Of a stretch of DNA of 64,000 nucleotides, positions 21,650 to 33,200 are shown one piece after another. Source of the DNA: Cryptomeria japonica (Eukaryota > Streptophyta > Pinopsida > Cupressales > Cupressaceae). Position 1 is the first letter of the stretch. Each line of letters begins with the position of its first letter. Below the pieces are notes generated by a model, which made no database searches, was not told the origin of the DNA, and worked only from the letters and a program-made list of their open reading frames with translations. A program made the translations under genes and the position numbers. The DNA is taken from assembly GCF_030272615.1 (NCBI RefSeq), contig NC_081406.1, positions 184,363,770-184,427,769 on the forward strand. The letters run 5' to 3'.

Positions 21650-21975
21650 TGATAAACAATAAATACATATGTATCATAAGCATCATAAGCATCACATATG
21701 TATCATCATATATGTAATTGAGAATCATAAGAATCAAATATGTGTCACCATAAACATGTAATCTATGCCATATGTATCATAAATCACCATCCATCACATA
21801 GGTAATAAACAATCCACATTCTATAAATAAACACAAAGTTAAAAAAATGTCACATGTATCATCATAAACATGTAATCCATCACATATGTATTTTAAATCA
21901 ACATCCATCACATAGCTAATAAACAATCCAAATTCCATAAATAAACACAAAGTTTAAAAAATGTCACATAAATAG
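21650..21975. repeat. Degenerate AT-rich tandem repeats, including a 114-bp direct repeat
   Basis: CATCCATCACATAG followed by GTAATAAACAATCC-like sequence occurs at 21788 and again at 21902, giving two copies of a 114-bp unit. Upstream (21650-21780) shorter CACATATGTATCATCATA motifs repeat irregularly. No coding content. Confidence 0.65.
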
Positions 21976-22194
21976 TCACTCTCCCTATCTCCATTTCCTC
22001 GAGTAGGACTTGCTAGAGGTGGAACATGAATTAAAAACATTAAAAGGTGCATCATGAATTAATTATGTAATGGTATTAGAATTAAAAAAATAATGAATTA
22101 ATTATGTAACCATATAAGTCAAAAAAATTTCTATCAAGAAATCAATATTAAATAGATAATATACTAATCACATACCTCATACATTTCATTCATG

Positions 22195-22343
22195 TCATTG
22201 ATCTTCATCATCATTATCATCATCATCATAATCATCATCATCCTCCTCCTCTCCGTCATCATCATCACCATCACCATCACCATCACCATCACCATCACCA
22301 TCACCATCACCATCACCATCACCATCACCATCACCATCACCGA
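22195..22343. repeat. Microsatellite (CAT)n then (CACCAT)n at the chromovirus edge
   Basis: ATC/CAT units give way to about a dozen CACCAT units that end at the LTR. On the minus strand this is GAT/GGTGAT, coding an Asp/Gly tail that matches the acidic end of the TnpD gene. The same repeat resumes at 30093 on the other side of the retrotransposon. Confidence 0.85.
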
Positions 22344-23850
22344 TGCAGAGGCCTTCGTACACCTAAGGACAAGTCCAAAAGGTTAGGTACTGACCCTTTA
22401 GATGTCAAAAATGACCCTACAAGGAAGGACTCTACATATTAAGGTTTAGAACTACTCTCCACTACTCAAGCCTAACACCTACTCAAGATGAGCAAAAGGC
22501 TTCAACTTATCTAACATGCCTTACCAGTGACTCTTTCTCTTAGGGATTTTGAATTTTGCCTATGCATGACATCTAAGAACTATTACAAACACTGGTTTTG
22601 GACTTAGGCATCAATTCCTCATATCTCCTTTGGAAACCTACCCCTTAGGCTAGTAGCCCTCCTATACCAATATTTTGCCTTTAACTCCAAAATCTTCTAC
22701 ACACTCTGACAAACTACTCACCATTCAAGATACCCTTTTGTGAGTTACACTCAACCCCAAAATGGGTTGGCAAGATCTGCAACCTAAAGGTTTGATCCCC
22801 TTAGAAGCCTAGAGAGCTAATTAGGGAGATTAGGCCTAATTTACAAAGCATCCCCCTTTACCGGTATCCCAATTGCAAATTTTTTTTTATCAGTATGTGT
22901 GGGATGGTGAATAACTTCTAATTCCAGGGTTTCATGCCTAGAATCCATCACTATCAGATTTTAGGATGACTGTCCTAATTTTGCTTAAGGTAGTCACATG
23001 GAGATGCCTACCTAGATTCATTTCAAGCACCTCACAACCACGTCTTCCCTGCAAAAACCCATAAAAAAATTAATGTACACTGACCAATATTTCATTCCAT
23101 CAATAGAAAGAATTTATAGAGTTAGGAGATGCAAGATATGGCCATTACTTGGCGAAACCCTAGTCAAACCCTGATTTCCTAGGTTATAGTCAGAAAAATA
23201 AGGGTTTCTCACTACACATAAATAATCAAAGGCTCAGACCACCACCAAATGAAAGAAAGTTCATTTCTCCATCTACTCCATGAATGGCTTTGTCAGATTC
23301 AAGTCGGTCAAGGACGTACAATCTCTGCAAACTCATAATTTATGGGAAAACTTTAGTATTTTAGTGTTTTATTGCTTCATCACTTCAAACCACAACAAAA
23401 GATGCCTTGGGAATAGTTTCCACAAGGTTTATACAACTCTCCAATGGTCTCCAACTAAATTTGGAAGAGGTTGGATCCATTGAAAGGGTTACATCAACCG
23501 CATTTTGAAAAGTTACACTTTTGCACTCAAAAGTTGCACTTTCAAAAGTTGCATTTTTGCATAAAAAGTTGTCAAACTCTCTAAGGTTGGGATCCACACA
23601 CTTGGATCAACCAAACACTCCTAAAACATCCTAAAACCCCATCAAACACAAAAACAAACATCCTACTACCACTATTGACCACATTGTCCTAATTGGCTTA
23701 TCAAATTGCCTAATTAGTGACATTGGTTTACATGGTGGGGTCTTTATTAAATACATGAAAATGCACAAACAAAAGACTTGCGAAATGATCCTAAGATCCT
23801 AATCTTCATCATCAGTTGCATGATTATCTTGTTGATGAGGTGCTCCTGCA
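22344..23850 (-). repeat. Chromovirus 3' LTR
   Basis: 1507 bp; on the minus strand it starts TGCAGGAG and ends CTCTGCA, giving matching TGCAG/CTGCA ends. Aligned with 28582-30089. It contains no supported gene. Confidence 0.92.
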
Positions 23851-24506
23851 CCATACTCCCCGGCAGAAGAGATCTCAAGCCCACTTGAGATCAGAGTTTG
23901 GAGTTCTGCACCATGGTTGGAAATTTGTTTATCTGTCATCCAAACTACTTCTGAATCAGGTTTGTCTTGCCAAGCCACCAAATAATCTATGTAATATTGG
24001 TTCCTTGTCCTTTTTGTGATTCTAGTGTCTAGAATCTTGCTCAACTTTGGTGATTCATGCCTTGGAATATCATTGTTTGCTACAACCTGCATTTGTTCCT
24101 CCACTTCATGTCCATCACCTTTCAAAAGTGTAAGATTAGACACATTGAAAATGGGTGACAATCCAAGATCAAGAGGAAGTTGGATTTCATAAGCATTGTG
24201 TCCACATTTCTTCAAAATCTGACATGGTCCAATCTTCCTCTACATGAGCTTGGTGTATTTTCCTTTTGGGAGTCTCTCCTTCTTCAAATGCACCCATACT
24301 AAATCCCCAACATCAAACTATACCTCTCTCTTTTTCTTATTAGCATGAGCCTTGTACTTTTCTGTAGATTGTTGGAGATGAGACCTTACTTGATCATGTA
24401 CCTCCTTTATGGCTGATGCAAATAGTTCACTATCTGCACTAATAGGCTCTTCCTTAGGTAACTCCCACAACTCCAATACACCTCTTGGATGGATGCCATA
24501 CACAAT
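23851..24506 (-). pseudogene. Chromovirus integrase tail with chromodomain
   Basis: The minus strand at 24503-24318 encodes the integrase C-terminal region (YGIHPRGVLELWELPKEEP, then a helical Gln/His/Lys stretch). The 24215-23799 frame carries ILDTRITKRTRNQYYIDYLV followed by AWQDKPDSEVVWMTDKQIS, a chromodomain (Y-L-V-x-W, then aromatic W near the end) at about 24035-23915. Chromodomains at this place define chromoviruses and are thought to guide integration toward marked heterochromatin. The frame runs a few codons into the LTR. A purine tract (GCCGGGGAG) lies just before the LTR start. Confidence 0.85.
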
Positions 24507-25230
24507 CTAGAAAGGAGACTTCCTGGTACTCCTATTTATGGTGTCATTGTATGAGAATTCTGCCAGTGACAAGATCTTGTCCCATTTCTCTCCATGTTGT
24601 CTTGTCAAACATCTTAATAGGTTCCCCAAGGACCTATTGACAACTTCAGTTTGCCCATCCATTTTGGAATGGTAGGTTGATGAGAAAGCTAGGTTAGTTC
24701 CCAACTTCTCCCAAAGAGTCCTCCAAAAGTGACCTATGAACTTCACATCTCTCTTTGAAACTATGTTTAGTGGCAATCCATGTATCCAGACTATTTCTTT
24801 GAAGAATAGGTCTGCAACATATGAGGCATCATAAGAAGTCTCACATGGCAAGAAATGAGCCATTTTACTAAACCTGTGCACCACTACAAAGGCACTATCA
24901 AATCCCCTCCTTGTCCTAGGTAGACCCAATAAAAAATCCATTCTTATGCTCTCCCATGGCCTAGAAGGAATGGGTAAGGGTTGGTACAGTCCTGCATTGG
25001 TGGATTTCCCCTTGGATTTTTGATAGATTACATATGTCTCCACAAACTTCCTTACATCTGCCTACAACTTAGGCCAATAGTAATGTCTTTTCACAAGGTC
25101 AAGGGTCTTTTCAAGACCAAAATTACCTGCCATTGCTCCAAAATGTTTCTCCCTAATGATATTCAGTCTCATTGAACACTCGGGTATACATAATTGTCCA
25201 CCTTTGAATAACAATCCATCTTGTATCAGA
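24507..25230 (-). pseudogene. Chromovirus integrase: zinc-binding and catalytic core
   Basis: The minus strand encodes the H2C2 region (REKHFGAMAGNFGLEKT, with the second His changed to Asn; ETYVIYQKSKG, with both Cys changed to Tyr). The core follows: MDFLLGLPRTRRG, FVVVHRFSKMAHFLPCETSY, IVSKRDVKFIGHFWRTLWEK and DGQTEVVNR. The catalytic Asp expected in S-D-R-D is Lys here (near 24754). An in-frame TAG lies near 25062 and the core ends at a stop at 24507. Integrase joins the cDNA to host DNA; this copy lacks essential residues. Confidence 0.88.
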
Positions 25231-25908
25231 AATTCAGAAAATTCAACATGATACCAGTCACCAAAAGTTTCACATACCTTGTAGATCTCTCCAAAGTCTT
25301 CATCAAGATCATACATCTTCTTCAAGGAGTCAATGCCAACACTTTCCATCTTTATTTGGTTGATAGTTAAGACCCTCCTTCTCAAGGCATCCACAACTTT
25401 TTTCTTGACCCCCTTCTCATGTTTGAGGGTGAAGGTGAAGGCTTGTAGGGTCTCTACCCACTTCATGTGCCAGTGGTTTATCTTCTCTTGGCTATTTATG
25501 AAACTAAGTGCCTGATTATCAGTAAAAACAATGAACTCTTTAGGCAATAAATAGTGCCTCCACTTCTTCAATGACTGGACTAAAGCATGCATCTCCAAGT
25601 CATAGGATGAATATCTCTTCTTGGAATCATTTAGCTTTTCACTAAAAAAAGCAACAGGCCTTCCTTCCTGACTGAGAACTACCCCAATAGCCATGTGGCT
25701 TGCATCACACTCCACCTGAAATATTTTGTTGAAGTCTGGTAGGGCAAGGACTAGCTTTCTTCTTCAAAGTTTCAAATGAGTCATCTACCTCCTTGGTCCA
25801 ATTGAACCTGCACTTTTTTCCTCCTTTTATGGTGTCAAGCATAGGTGCACAAACATGACTTAATACTCTTATAAAATTCCTATAAAAAATTGCTAAGCCA
25901 TGGAAAAT
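25231..25908 (-). pseudogene. Chromovirus RNase H region
   Basis: The minus strand reads MECDASHMAIGVVLSQEGRP, then AFFSEKLNDSKKRYSSYDLE, then FIVFTDNQALSFI and KVVDALRR, the ordered RNase H motifs of Ty3/gypsy (D in CDAS, E in DLE, D in TDNQ, D in VDAL). A stop separates this segment from the upstream connection domain, which is also broken. RNase H degrades the RNA strand during reverse transcription. Confidence 0.87.
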
Positions 25909-26831
25909 CTAGACATCATTCATAGTTTTAGGTGTTGGCCAAGATAGTATAGCACTTACCTTCTCTTGGTCCATTTTAAACTCACCTTGTGAGATTACAA
26001 AGACCAAGTAGGTGATCTCCTCCTGCATGAACACACACTTATCCAAATTGATCTTTAGTTGCTCTTCATGTAACCTCTTGAGAACCATATATATGTGTTT
26101 GAGGTTCTCTTTGCTTGAGTGGCTAAAGATCAAGATATCATCAAGGTATACTATGACAAACTTTCCTATGAACTCTACCAAGACCTCATTCATCAATCTC
26201 ATAAAGGTCTAGGGGCGTTTGACAACCCAAATGACATGACTTTCCATTCATACAACCCTTCTATGGTTTTAAAATCTATTTTCCATTCATCCCCCAACCT
26301 TATTCTAATATGATGGTATCCACTTTTTAGATCCATTTTTGTGAAATATTTAGCACTCCCCAAGCAATCAAGTAAATCCTCTATCCTAGGGATTGGCAAT
26401 CTATTCCTTATAGTTATCTTGTTGATGGCCCTTGAGTCAGTACATAGCCTTCAAGTGCCTTCTTTGTTGGGTGCAAGGACTACCGATACTGCACATGGGC
26501 TTAGACTTTTTCCAATTAGTCTTGATTCTAGAAACTCCTCAATTTGTCTTGCCATCTCTACATTCTGATCTGGGGTAAGATTGTATGCTTCTTTATTTGG
26601 TAAGGTAGATCCAGGGATCAAATCTATGCAATGGCTGATGTCTCTCATTGGTGGCAAGGATCTTGGCATTCCATCATAGATGATGCCTTTGTACTTATGA
26701 AGTAACTGTCTGACTGTAGGGTTTATGTGCCTTTGTCCTTCTTTCCTATCTGCAAATTGTTCTTTCCTTATCACCTTCAGACTAGGCATGAGGGCATAGC
26801 AAACTGCACCTTTCTCTGCAATCTCCTTCAT
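25909..26831 (-). pseudogene. Chromovirus reverse transcriptase, with stops
   Basis: Pieces in one order on the minus strand: MPSLKVIRKEQF and IDLIPGSTLPNKEAYNLTPD (26831-26451), [20 protein letters not shown] then [11 protein letters not shown] (26399-26199), and FIGKFVIVYLDDILIFSHSS (catalytic YLDD, near 26140) with INLDKCVFMQEEITYLVFVI (26202-25909). Stops interrupt at 26448-26450, where TGA stands at the usual Trp of the W-R-x-C motif, and at about 26199. Both look like transitions. The order and motifs are those of Ty3/gypsy reverse transcriptase. Confidence 0.9.
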
Positions 26832-27300
26832 GAACTATTTTCCTTCTATCATCAGCACTTTGGCATCTTTCCCTTTTGACTCCATCTCTTCCTCTACCAG
26901 AGGTAATATTTCTATCACCTTACCATCCTTGGTGATTGAATAGGTGTTTCTCACCCCATCATGATGAGATTTCAAGTCATACTGCCATGGTCTCCCAAAT
27001 AGGAGGTGACATGCATCCATCTTGGCTATAACAAATAGCAACCTATCCTTGTATGATCCAATCTAAAACTCCACCCATGCCTGCTCTTCTACCACTACTT
27101 GCTGACCTTGGGTGAGCCATGAGAAATTATAGGGACAAGGATGTGGCAACCTTTTCAACTTAAGCTTCTCTACCATTTCAAGAGACAAAATTTTCAGTAG
27201 ACTTGGAGTCTATCAAGACCTTGCATACCTTTCCTCCGGCATTGCAGGTAGTTTTGAAAAGAGACTTCCTTTGTGGTGGCTCCTTGTCAGGTACCTTCAT
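26832..27300 (-). pseudogene. Chromovirus protease region
   Basis: The minus strand carries CKVLIDSKSTENFVS at about 27220-27185. Retroviral-type aspartic proteases have D-S/T-G at this point, but here the Gly is Lys (27202-27210), so the active site is lost. Downstream (27041-26835) is AKMDACHLLFGRPWQYD, the usual C-terminal protease/linker sequence (ILLGRPW type). Confidence 0.8.
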
Positions 27301-28530
27301 GGAGGTTACTACTCTCCTCATCATCAGGGCCTCTCCTCTTTCAGGGTAGCCATAGCTATTAGGAGCATTAACACTTTGATAGGTGTTTGCACTTGCCACA
27401 CTTTGGCAATTAGATTCCTGCACCAAATTGCTCCTCCTTTCTCCCATGGAGCTTGTAGCCTTGTCTGGACACCTATTGGAAATGTGCCCTTCTTGGTTAT
27501 AGTTGTAGCATCTAGGAGCTCCTCTACCTTGGGATCTTCCTCTAGAGAACATTCTTATGCCCCTAAAGTTCCCTCTTTGATTGTAGCATCCTCCTTGGTT
27601 GTAACTGCTCTCTCCTCTAGTTCCTTCTTGATTAGACTCACCTTGGTATCCCAAGCCATTTCCTTTACCTATGAAAGGGCCTCTTCCCCCTCTTTCATAT
27701 CTCCCTTTACCTCTACTATTTTGTTCCTACCTTTTCTTTTGCTTCTCCTCAACCTTAAGTACTAACTAAAAACACTTTTGGATTGTCTCCGAGGTGTGGA
27801 GGTTCAAATCTTCCTGGATGGAAAATCTCAGTCCATTGAGATATCTCACCACCTTCTCATCTTCACTCTCCTTTACCTTGGTCTTCACACACAACTTCAT
27901 GAGCTCCTCTATGTAGGAACTCATGTCCATCTCCTTCCACTTCAAGTTCTTTCTTCTCTTATGTAACTGGACATTATAGTTCACTAGAACATAGGCTTCC
28001 TTTACCAAAGCCATCAACTTCTTCTAAGTAGCCACTTTTCTTTTTCCCTCTTTCACCCTCTAATTTTGGATGAAAGTCCACCAAGTCAATGCAACCCCTT
28101 TCATTTTCGATCGGGCCATCTTCACCCTTTGGTTCTTTGGTATGTCTTCATTCTCAAAGAAATTGTCCACAGAGTCTATCCACTCCATCACTATATCCAG
28201 TTCCATTTTACTAGCAAACACTAGCAGATCCAACTTCACATCCATTGTTCTTCTTTTCATGGACTTGAGGATAGTCATTGGGGGTCTCTAGTCTATAGGA
28301 ACCTTTAGTTATTCCTGCTTAGGGATCCCCTCTTCATCCCCTTCTTTAACACTTCTAGAGTCTCTCTCCCCCCTCTCCACTTTGTCCTTCAATTGGTCCA
28401 TTTCACCTCTCAAGGCCTGATTCTCAACCCTGACTACTCTTCTCTCTGCCATTTGCTTCTTTACCAAGACAACCAACTCAGCATTAGTCATCCTTGATGG
28501 GACTTCTTGGGATCCCTCTTCCTCTGACAT
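27301..28530 (-). pseudogene. Chromovirus gag with eroded zinc knuckle
   Basis: It starts at ATG 28530 (MSEEEGSQEVPSRMTNAELV, a coiled coil). The capsid region follows: MELDIVMEWIDSVDNFFENE and MKGVALTWWTFIQ at 28278-28060, then a helical segment at 28017-27766 (MDMSSYIEELMKLCVKTKVK). A Gly/Arg/Gln-rich stretch leads to CYNYNQEGHISNRC near 27510-27470. The knuckle's second Cys is Tyr. Several stops and frame breaks divide the gene. Confidence 0.85.
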
Positions 28531-28564
28531 CTCATCTTCTTCTACGGTTCAAAGTACACTCCAA

Positions 28565-28576
28565 GCTCTGATACCA
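28565..28576 (-). other. Chromovirus primer-binding site (initiator Met tRNA)
   Basis: Minus-strand TGGTATCAGAGC, 5 nt inside the 5' LTR end. Confidence 0.88.
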
Positions 28577-28581
28577 CTTGA

Positions 28582-30089
28582 TGCAGAGGCCTCTGTACAC
28601 CTAAGGACAAGTCCAAAAGGTTATTGACTGACCCTTCAGAAGTAAAAAATGATCCTACAAGGAATGACTCCACATCTTAAAGTTTAGAACTACTCTCCAC
28701 TACTCAAGCATAACACCTACTCAAGATGAGAAAAAGGCTTCAACTTTTCTAGCATGCCTTACCAGTGACTCCTGCTCTTAGGGATTTTGAATTTGGCCTA
28801 TACATGAAATCTAAGAACTATTCCAAACACTAGTTTTGGAATTAGGCATGAATATTCTTATATCTCCTTTGGAAACCTACCCCTTAGGCTAATAGCCCTC
28901 CTATACCAGTATTTTTCTTTTAACTCCAAAATATTCCACACACTCTGACAAACTACTCACCATTCTAGATACCCTTTTGGGATTTACACTCAACCCCAAA
29001 ATGGGTTGGTAATATCTGCAACCTAAAGGTTTGATCCCCTTAGAAGCCTAGAGACCTAATTAGTGCAATTAGGCCTAATTTACAAATCAACCCCCTTTAA
29101 TGACATCCCAATTGCAAAAACAACTTTATGAGTATGTGGGGGATGGTGAATAACTTCTAATTCTAGGGTTTCATCCATGGAATCCACCGCTATTAGATTT
29201 TAGGGTGACTGTCCTAATTTTGCTTAAAGTAGTCACATGGAGATGCATACCTAGATTCACTTCAAGAACCTCACAACCAAGTCTTCCCTGCAAAAACCCA
29301 TGAAAAAATTAATGTAAACTAACCAACATTTCATCCCACCAAAGGAAAGAACTTAGAGAGGTAGGAGATGCAAGATATGGCCATTATTTGGCAAAACCCT
29401 AGTCAAACCCTGATTTCTTGGGTTATAGTCAGAAAAATAAGGGTTTATCACTACATAGAAACAATCAAAGCCTCAGACCACCACCAAATCAAATATATTT
29501 CATTTCTCCATATACCCCATGAATGGCGTTGTCAGATTCTAGCCAGTCAAGGATGTATAATCTCTGCAAACTCATAATTTTTGGGAAAACTTTAGTATTT
29601 TAGTGTTTTATTGCTTCATCACTTCAAACCATAACAAAATATGCCTTGGGAATAGTGTCCACAAGGTTTATACAACTCTCCAATTTTTTCCAACTAAATT
29701 TGGAAGAGGTTTGAGCCATTGAAAGGCTTACATCAACCGTATTTTGAAAAGTTACACTTTTGCACTCAAAAGTTGCACTTTCAAAAGTTGTATTTTTGCA
29801 TAAAAGTTGTCAAACTCTCTAAGGTTTAGATCCACATACTTGGATCAACCAAACATTCCTAAAAAATCCTAAAAACCTATCAAACACAAAAAAAAAACAT
29901 CCTACTACCCCTATTGACCATATTGTCCTAATTGGCTTATCAAATTGCCTAATTAGTGACATTGGTTTACATGGTGGGGTCTTTATTAAATACATGAAAA
30001 TGGACAAAACAAAGACTTGTAAAATGATCCTAAGATCCTAATCTTCATCATCAGTTGCATGATTAGCTTGTTGATAAGGTGTTCCTGCA
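28582..30089 (-). repeat. Chromovirus 5' LTR
   Basis: 1508 bp, minus strand TGCAGGAA...CTCTGCA, aligned over its length with 22344-23850. Confidence 0.92.
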
Positions 30090-30235
30090 CTAATCACCAT
30101 CACCATCACCATCACCATCACCATCACCATCACCATCACCACCACCACCACCACCACCACCACCACCACCACCATCACCATCACCATCACCATGATGATG
30201 ATGATGATGAAGATTATCATCATCATCATCAAGTA
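30090..30235. repeat. Microsatellite (CACCAT)n / (CAC)n / (GAT)n, right of the chromovirus
   Basis: Continuation of the repeat at 22195-22343: CACCAT units, then about 14 CAC/CCA units, then CACCAT, then GAT/CAT. On the minus strand it codes Asp/Gly-rich sequence continuing the TnpD tail. His-rich or Val/Met-rich ORFs here are artefacts of the repeat. Confidence 0.85.
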
Positions 30236-33200
30236 ATTGTCAATCATGATCATCATCTACATCACCTTCTACTTCTTAGGTATCTTCTTCATCCATCACA
30301 TTATTCTTTATCGGCCTTCCTCGTGGATCATGTCTAACAATAAATGACCAAACCGGTTTATGTGGAACCTCTGAGTAAAATACCTACTCACATTGGCTTG
30401 GAAGAACATAGGGCTCATCTCCAACTTTTTCAAATGACCTTGTATTAACCATTGTAAAACCATTATCATGTTCAATAACAGTTCTATCTGGATCATTTTA
30501 ATTCAATCGTAGCCTGTACCATTTGACGAAGAACAAAACTAATTTGAAGGAATTAAAGTCACACTCAAGTATATCATCCAAAATGCCATAGTATCTATTT
30601 TAAGACTCTTGAGGATGTATGCCATTTCTTGATGAAATATTTGTCACCTCAAAGACTGTAGTTATCCTAGAATCGCAAATTTTCTTCGTGTAATCCAACT
30701 TTTTGATGCAAATTTTATGACCATTGCAGCACATAGCGTTGTGGTGTTTGACCTACAATATGTCAAATATGTAAAAATTATTGCATTGTGAGTTTATAAA
30801 CATATGGGTGATTAATAAATTTATATGTACCTATTTATCTCTTAAACCATATGCTAAATCAATTTCCCTTTGCATAACATTGGAATCTCAATTACGATGA
30901 GCTTCTTTAACCAATGAAGCCACACCTTCCTATGTTAATGTGCACCCAAAATGTTGAAAACACTCAATCCATACCATCATCCAATCAAGAGTGTTTGCAA
31001 TATACAAATGTAGTGCATCCCACTCTTGACCAACTGTACAAAAAATAAATAGATGTCTTACAACTGATTTATTTTGAAGATTAAGAATTAATTAACTACA
31101 ATACATCTTATAATTACCTCTCACTTTCCTCAATCTACCTTTCCCCACCAAGTACTCCCCTTCAAATTTGTTAATGGGGTTGGGATCCCAAATGCAATCC
31201 ACGTGGATCTTTGCTGCAAACTTAGGAGGATATTCAGAAATGTACACCATAGTCTGGTATACCATATATCCCTCCACCATAAAACCCCCAGGATGTTCTC
31301 TTTGTCGAACCAAAGGCTTCAAAAATTTCAAGTTCCTCTAAACCATCCACATTTACCTAGTGTGTACAAGTCCACATAATTCAATCTCCACAACTTGGTG
31401 TATGAGGTAGTGTTCTTGTGCATTGAGAAAAGTTCAAGGTAGACACTTTTGCATTTCACACATTAGATGAGGAATTTTTCTCTTCCAATATTTTATATCT
31501 TCTTTATGGATTTCTTTACATGACAACCACCTACAAGATATTTAAGACACAAAAAAATATATTACATAACAAGTAAAACAAATCACAAATATAATATCTA
31601 TACAATGAACTGAACAAATATCACTACTTACCTCATGTATTTTCCAAGATCATATATGACTTGCTTGACATTATTGTCGAAGTGGTTTGGGAGAGATAGA
31701 GGTAGAACATACTGCAACAATTATAAAATTATCCTTTTATTTTTTTCTAACATAATACAATGAAAAATACAAGCACAATATACAAATATATAGTAAATAC
31801 ACAAAAACATGAATTACCTTAATAAAGGTATGTCAATCATGCGTTTTCATCCCTGTCCCAAATTCACTTTTCTTTGATATGATATTGTTTATGTTCGCAA
31901 CAAATCTTGTGGGAAGTCAAATTTTTCCTATGACTTATTTTATAGAATTTCTTTGCTGGTCTGTTAGTAACCAAGGAAGGTCACATATATTAATCTAGTC
32001 TCCATGGCTATTTGATTGAATGACATTTTTCATTGCATGATTGGATTCCTGAATGTCACTACAAATTTTGATAATTTTTTCTTTGTCATGCCTTCCATCC
32101 AATATTTTCCATAATATCTTTGTTATATTCTTTCCAATATGCATAGTATCAAACATATGCACAATTTGTAACTGCTCATAGTAGGGCAAACTACTAAATT
32201 ATTGGAGATAACTTTTTAGTCCCTTAGGAAGGTGGTCATTAATGCCTTGACGACCTTCATGATCATCAATCACATCATCAGTAAACAAAACACAATAGAA
32301 AACATGTTTTATGACATAAACCATTAGATGGAATGGCATTACCTTGACAATTAATTTTATTATATTCAACCTTCTACATGTGAGGTGTCATTCTTCGTGG
32401 CTTTGATGTATTCTCTTATTTCCCATTGAAAAGATGTTTTTCAGTATTTTGATACTTATGATATTTGTGGAGAAAGTGCCTATAATCATCAAACACCTGC
32501 TTTCCTAAAATTTTTAAATGACGATATTTCATCTTTGGACCACAAAATGGACATGCAAATTTTCCCTTTGTTTGAAGACCTACAAGATAATGTATAATTG
32601 GATTAAAAATGTTAATTTTTTTAATTATAATTATCATGCGCAACCTGAACACTATAACATACCACAAAAAATGTGTTAGCCCTGGGGCATCATGTATTGT
32701 CCATACAAGCATCACATGGAATTGAAATTGTCTTTGTCCTATTGGTCTAGAGACGTCATACATAGTGACAACATTCCATAACTCCAGGAACTCATCGATA
32801 AGAGGCTCCATATATACATTCATATCTTTAACTTGGTACTTAAATAATCGAATGAACAAAAACATTACATAATTATTATGACCATTTTATTGCAAAATGT
32901 ATAATTAAATGTAGACAACTATTAAATGATAAAATACCTGGAACAATCATTGCCAACATTATGTGCTCCCTCTTTATTGACATCCATGGAGGAATGTTAT
33001 TGTTGATAACAAAAACAAGCTACACTGAGTAAATAGATCTTAGCTCTCCAAATGGATTGACTTTGTTTGTTGCTAATGAAAGCTTCAGATTAAAAGGTTC
33101 TTTAAAGTGTGGCCACTTAAATGATGAACCATGCACAGGCATTCGAATAATGTCATCTTGACTTCTATTGCGTGCATGGTAATCCATAAATTGTGCCAAT

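Larger units (their letters stand above)
22344..30089 (-). mobile_element. Chromovirus (Ty3/gypsy) LTR retrotransposon, degenerate
   Basis: 7746 bp on the minus strand with about 1.5-kb LTRs, a Met-tRNA primer site, and gag, protease, reverse transcriptase, RNase H, integrase and a C-terminal chromodomain in that order. It is inserted in a (CACCAT)n repeat, so a target duplication cannot be defined cleanly (ATCAC occurs near both ends). Stops and lost catalytic residues occur throughout the polyprotein, so it is inactive. Confidence 0.93.

Noticed and set aside
30059-30337. Poly-histidine ORF
   Set aside because: Translation of the (CACCAT)n/(CAC)n microsatellite; the meaningful frame is the minus-strand Asp-rich TnpD tail.
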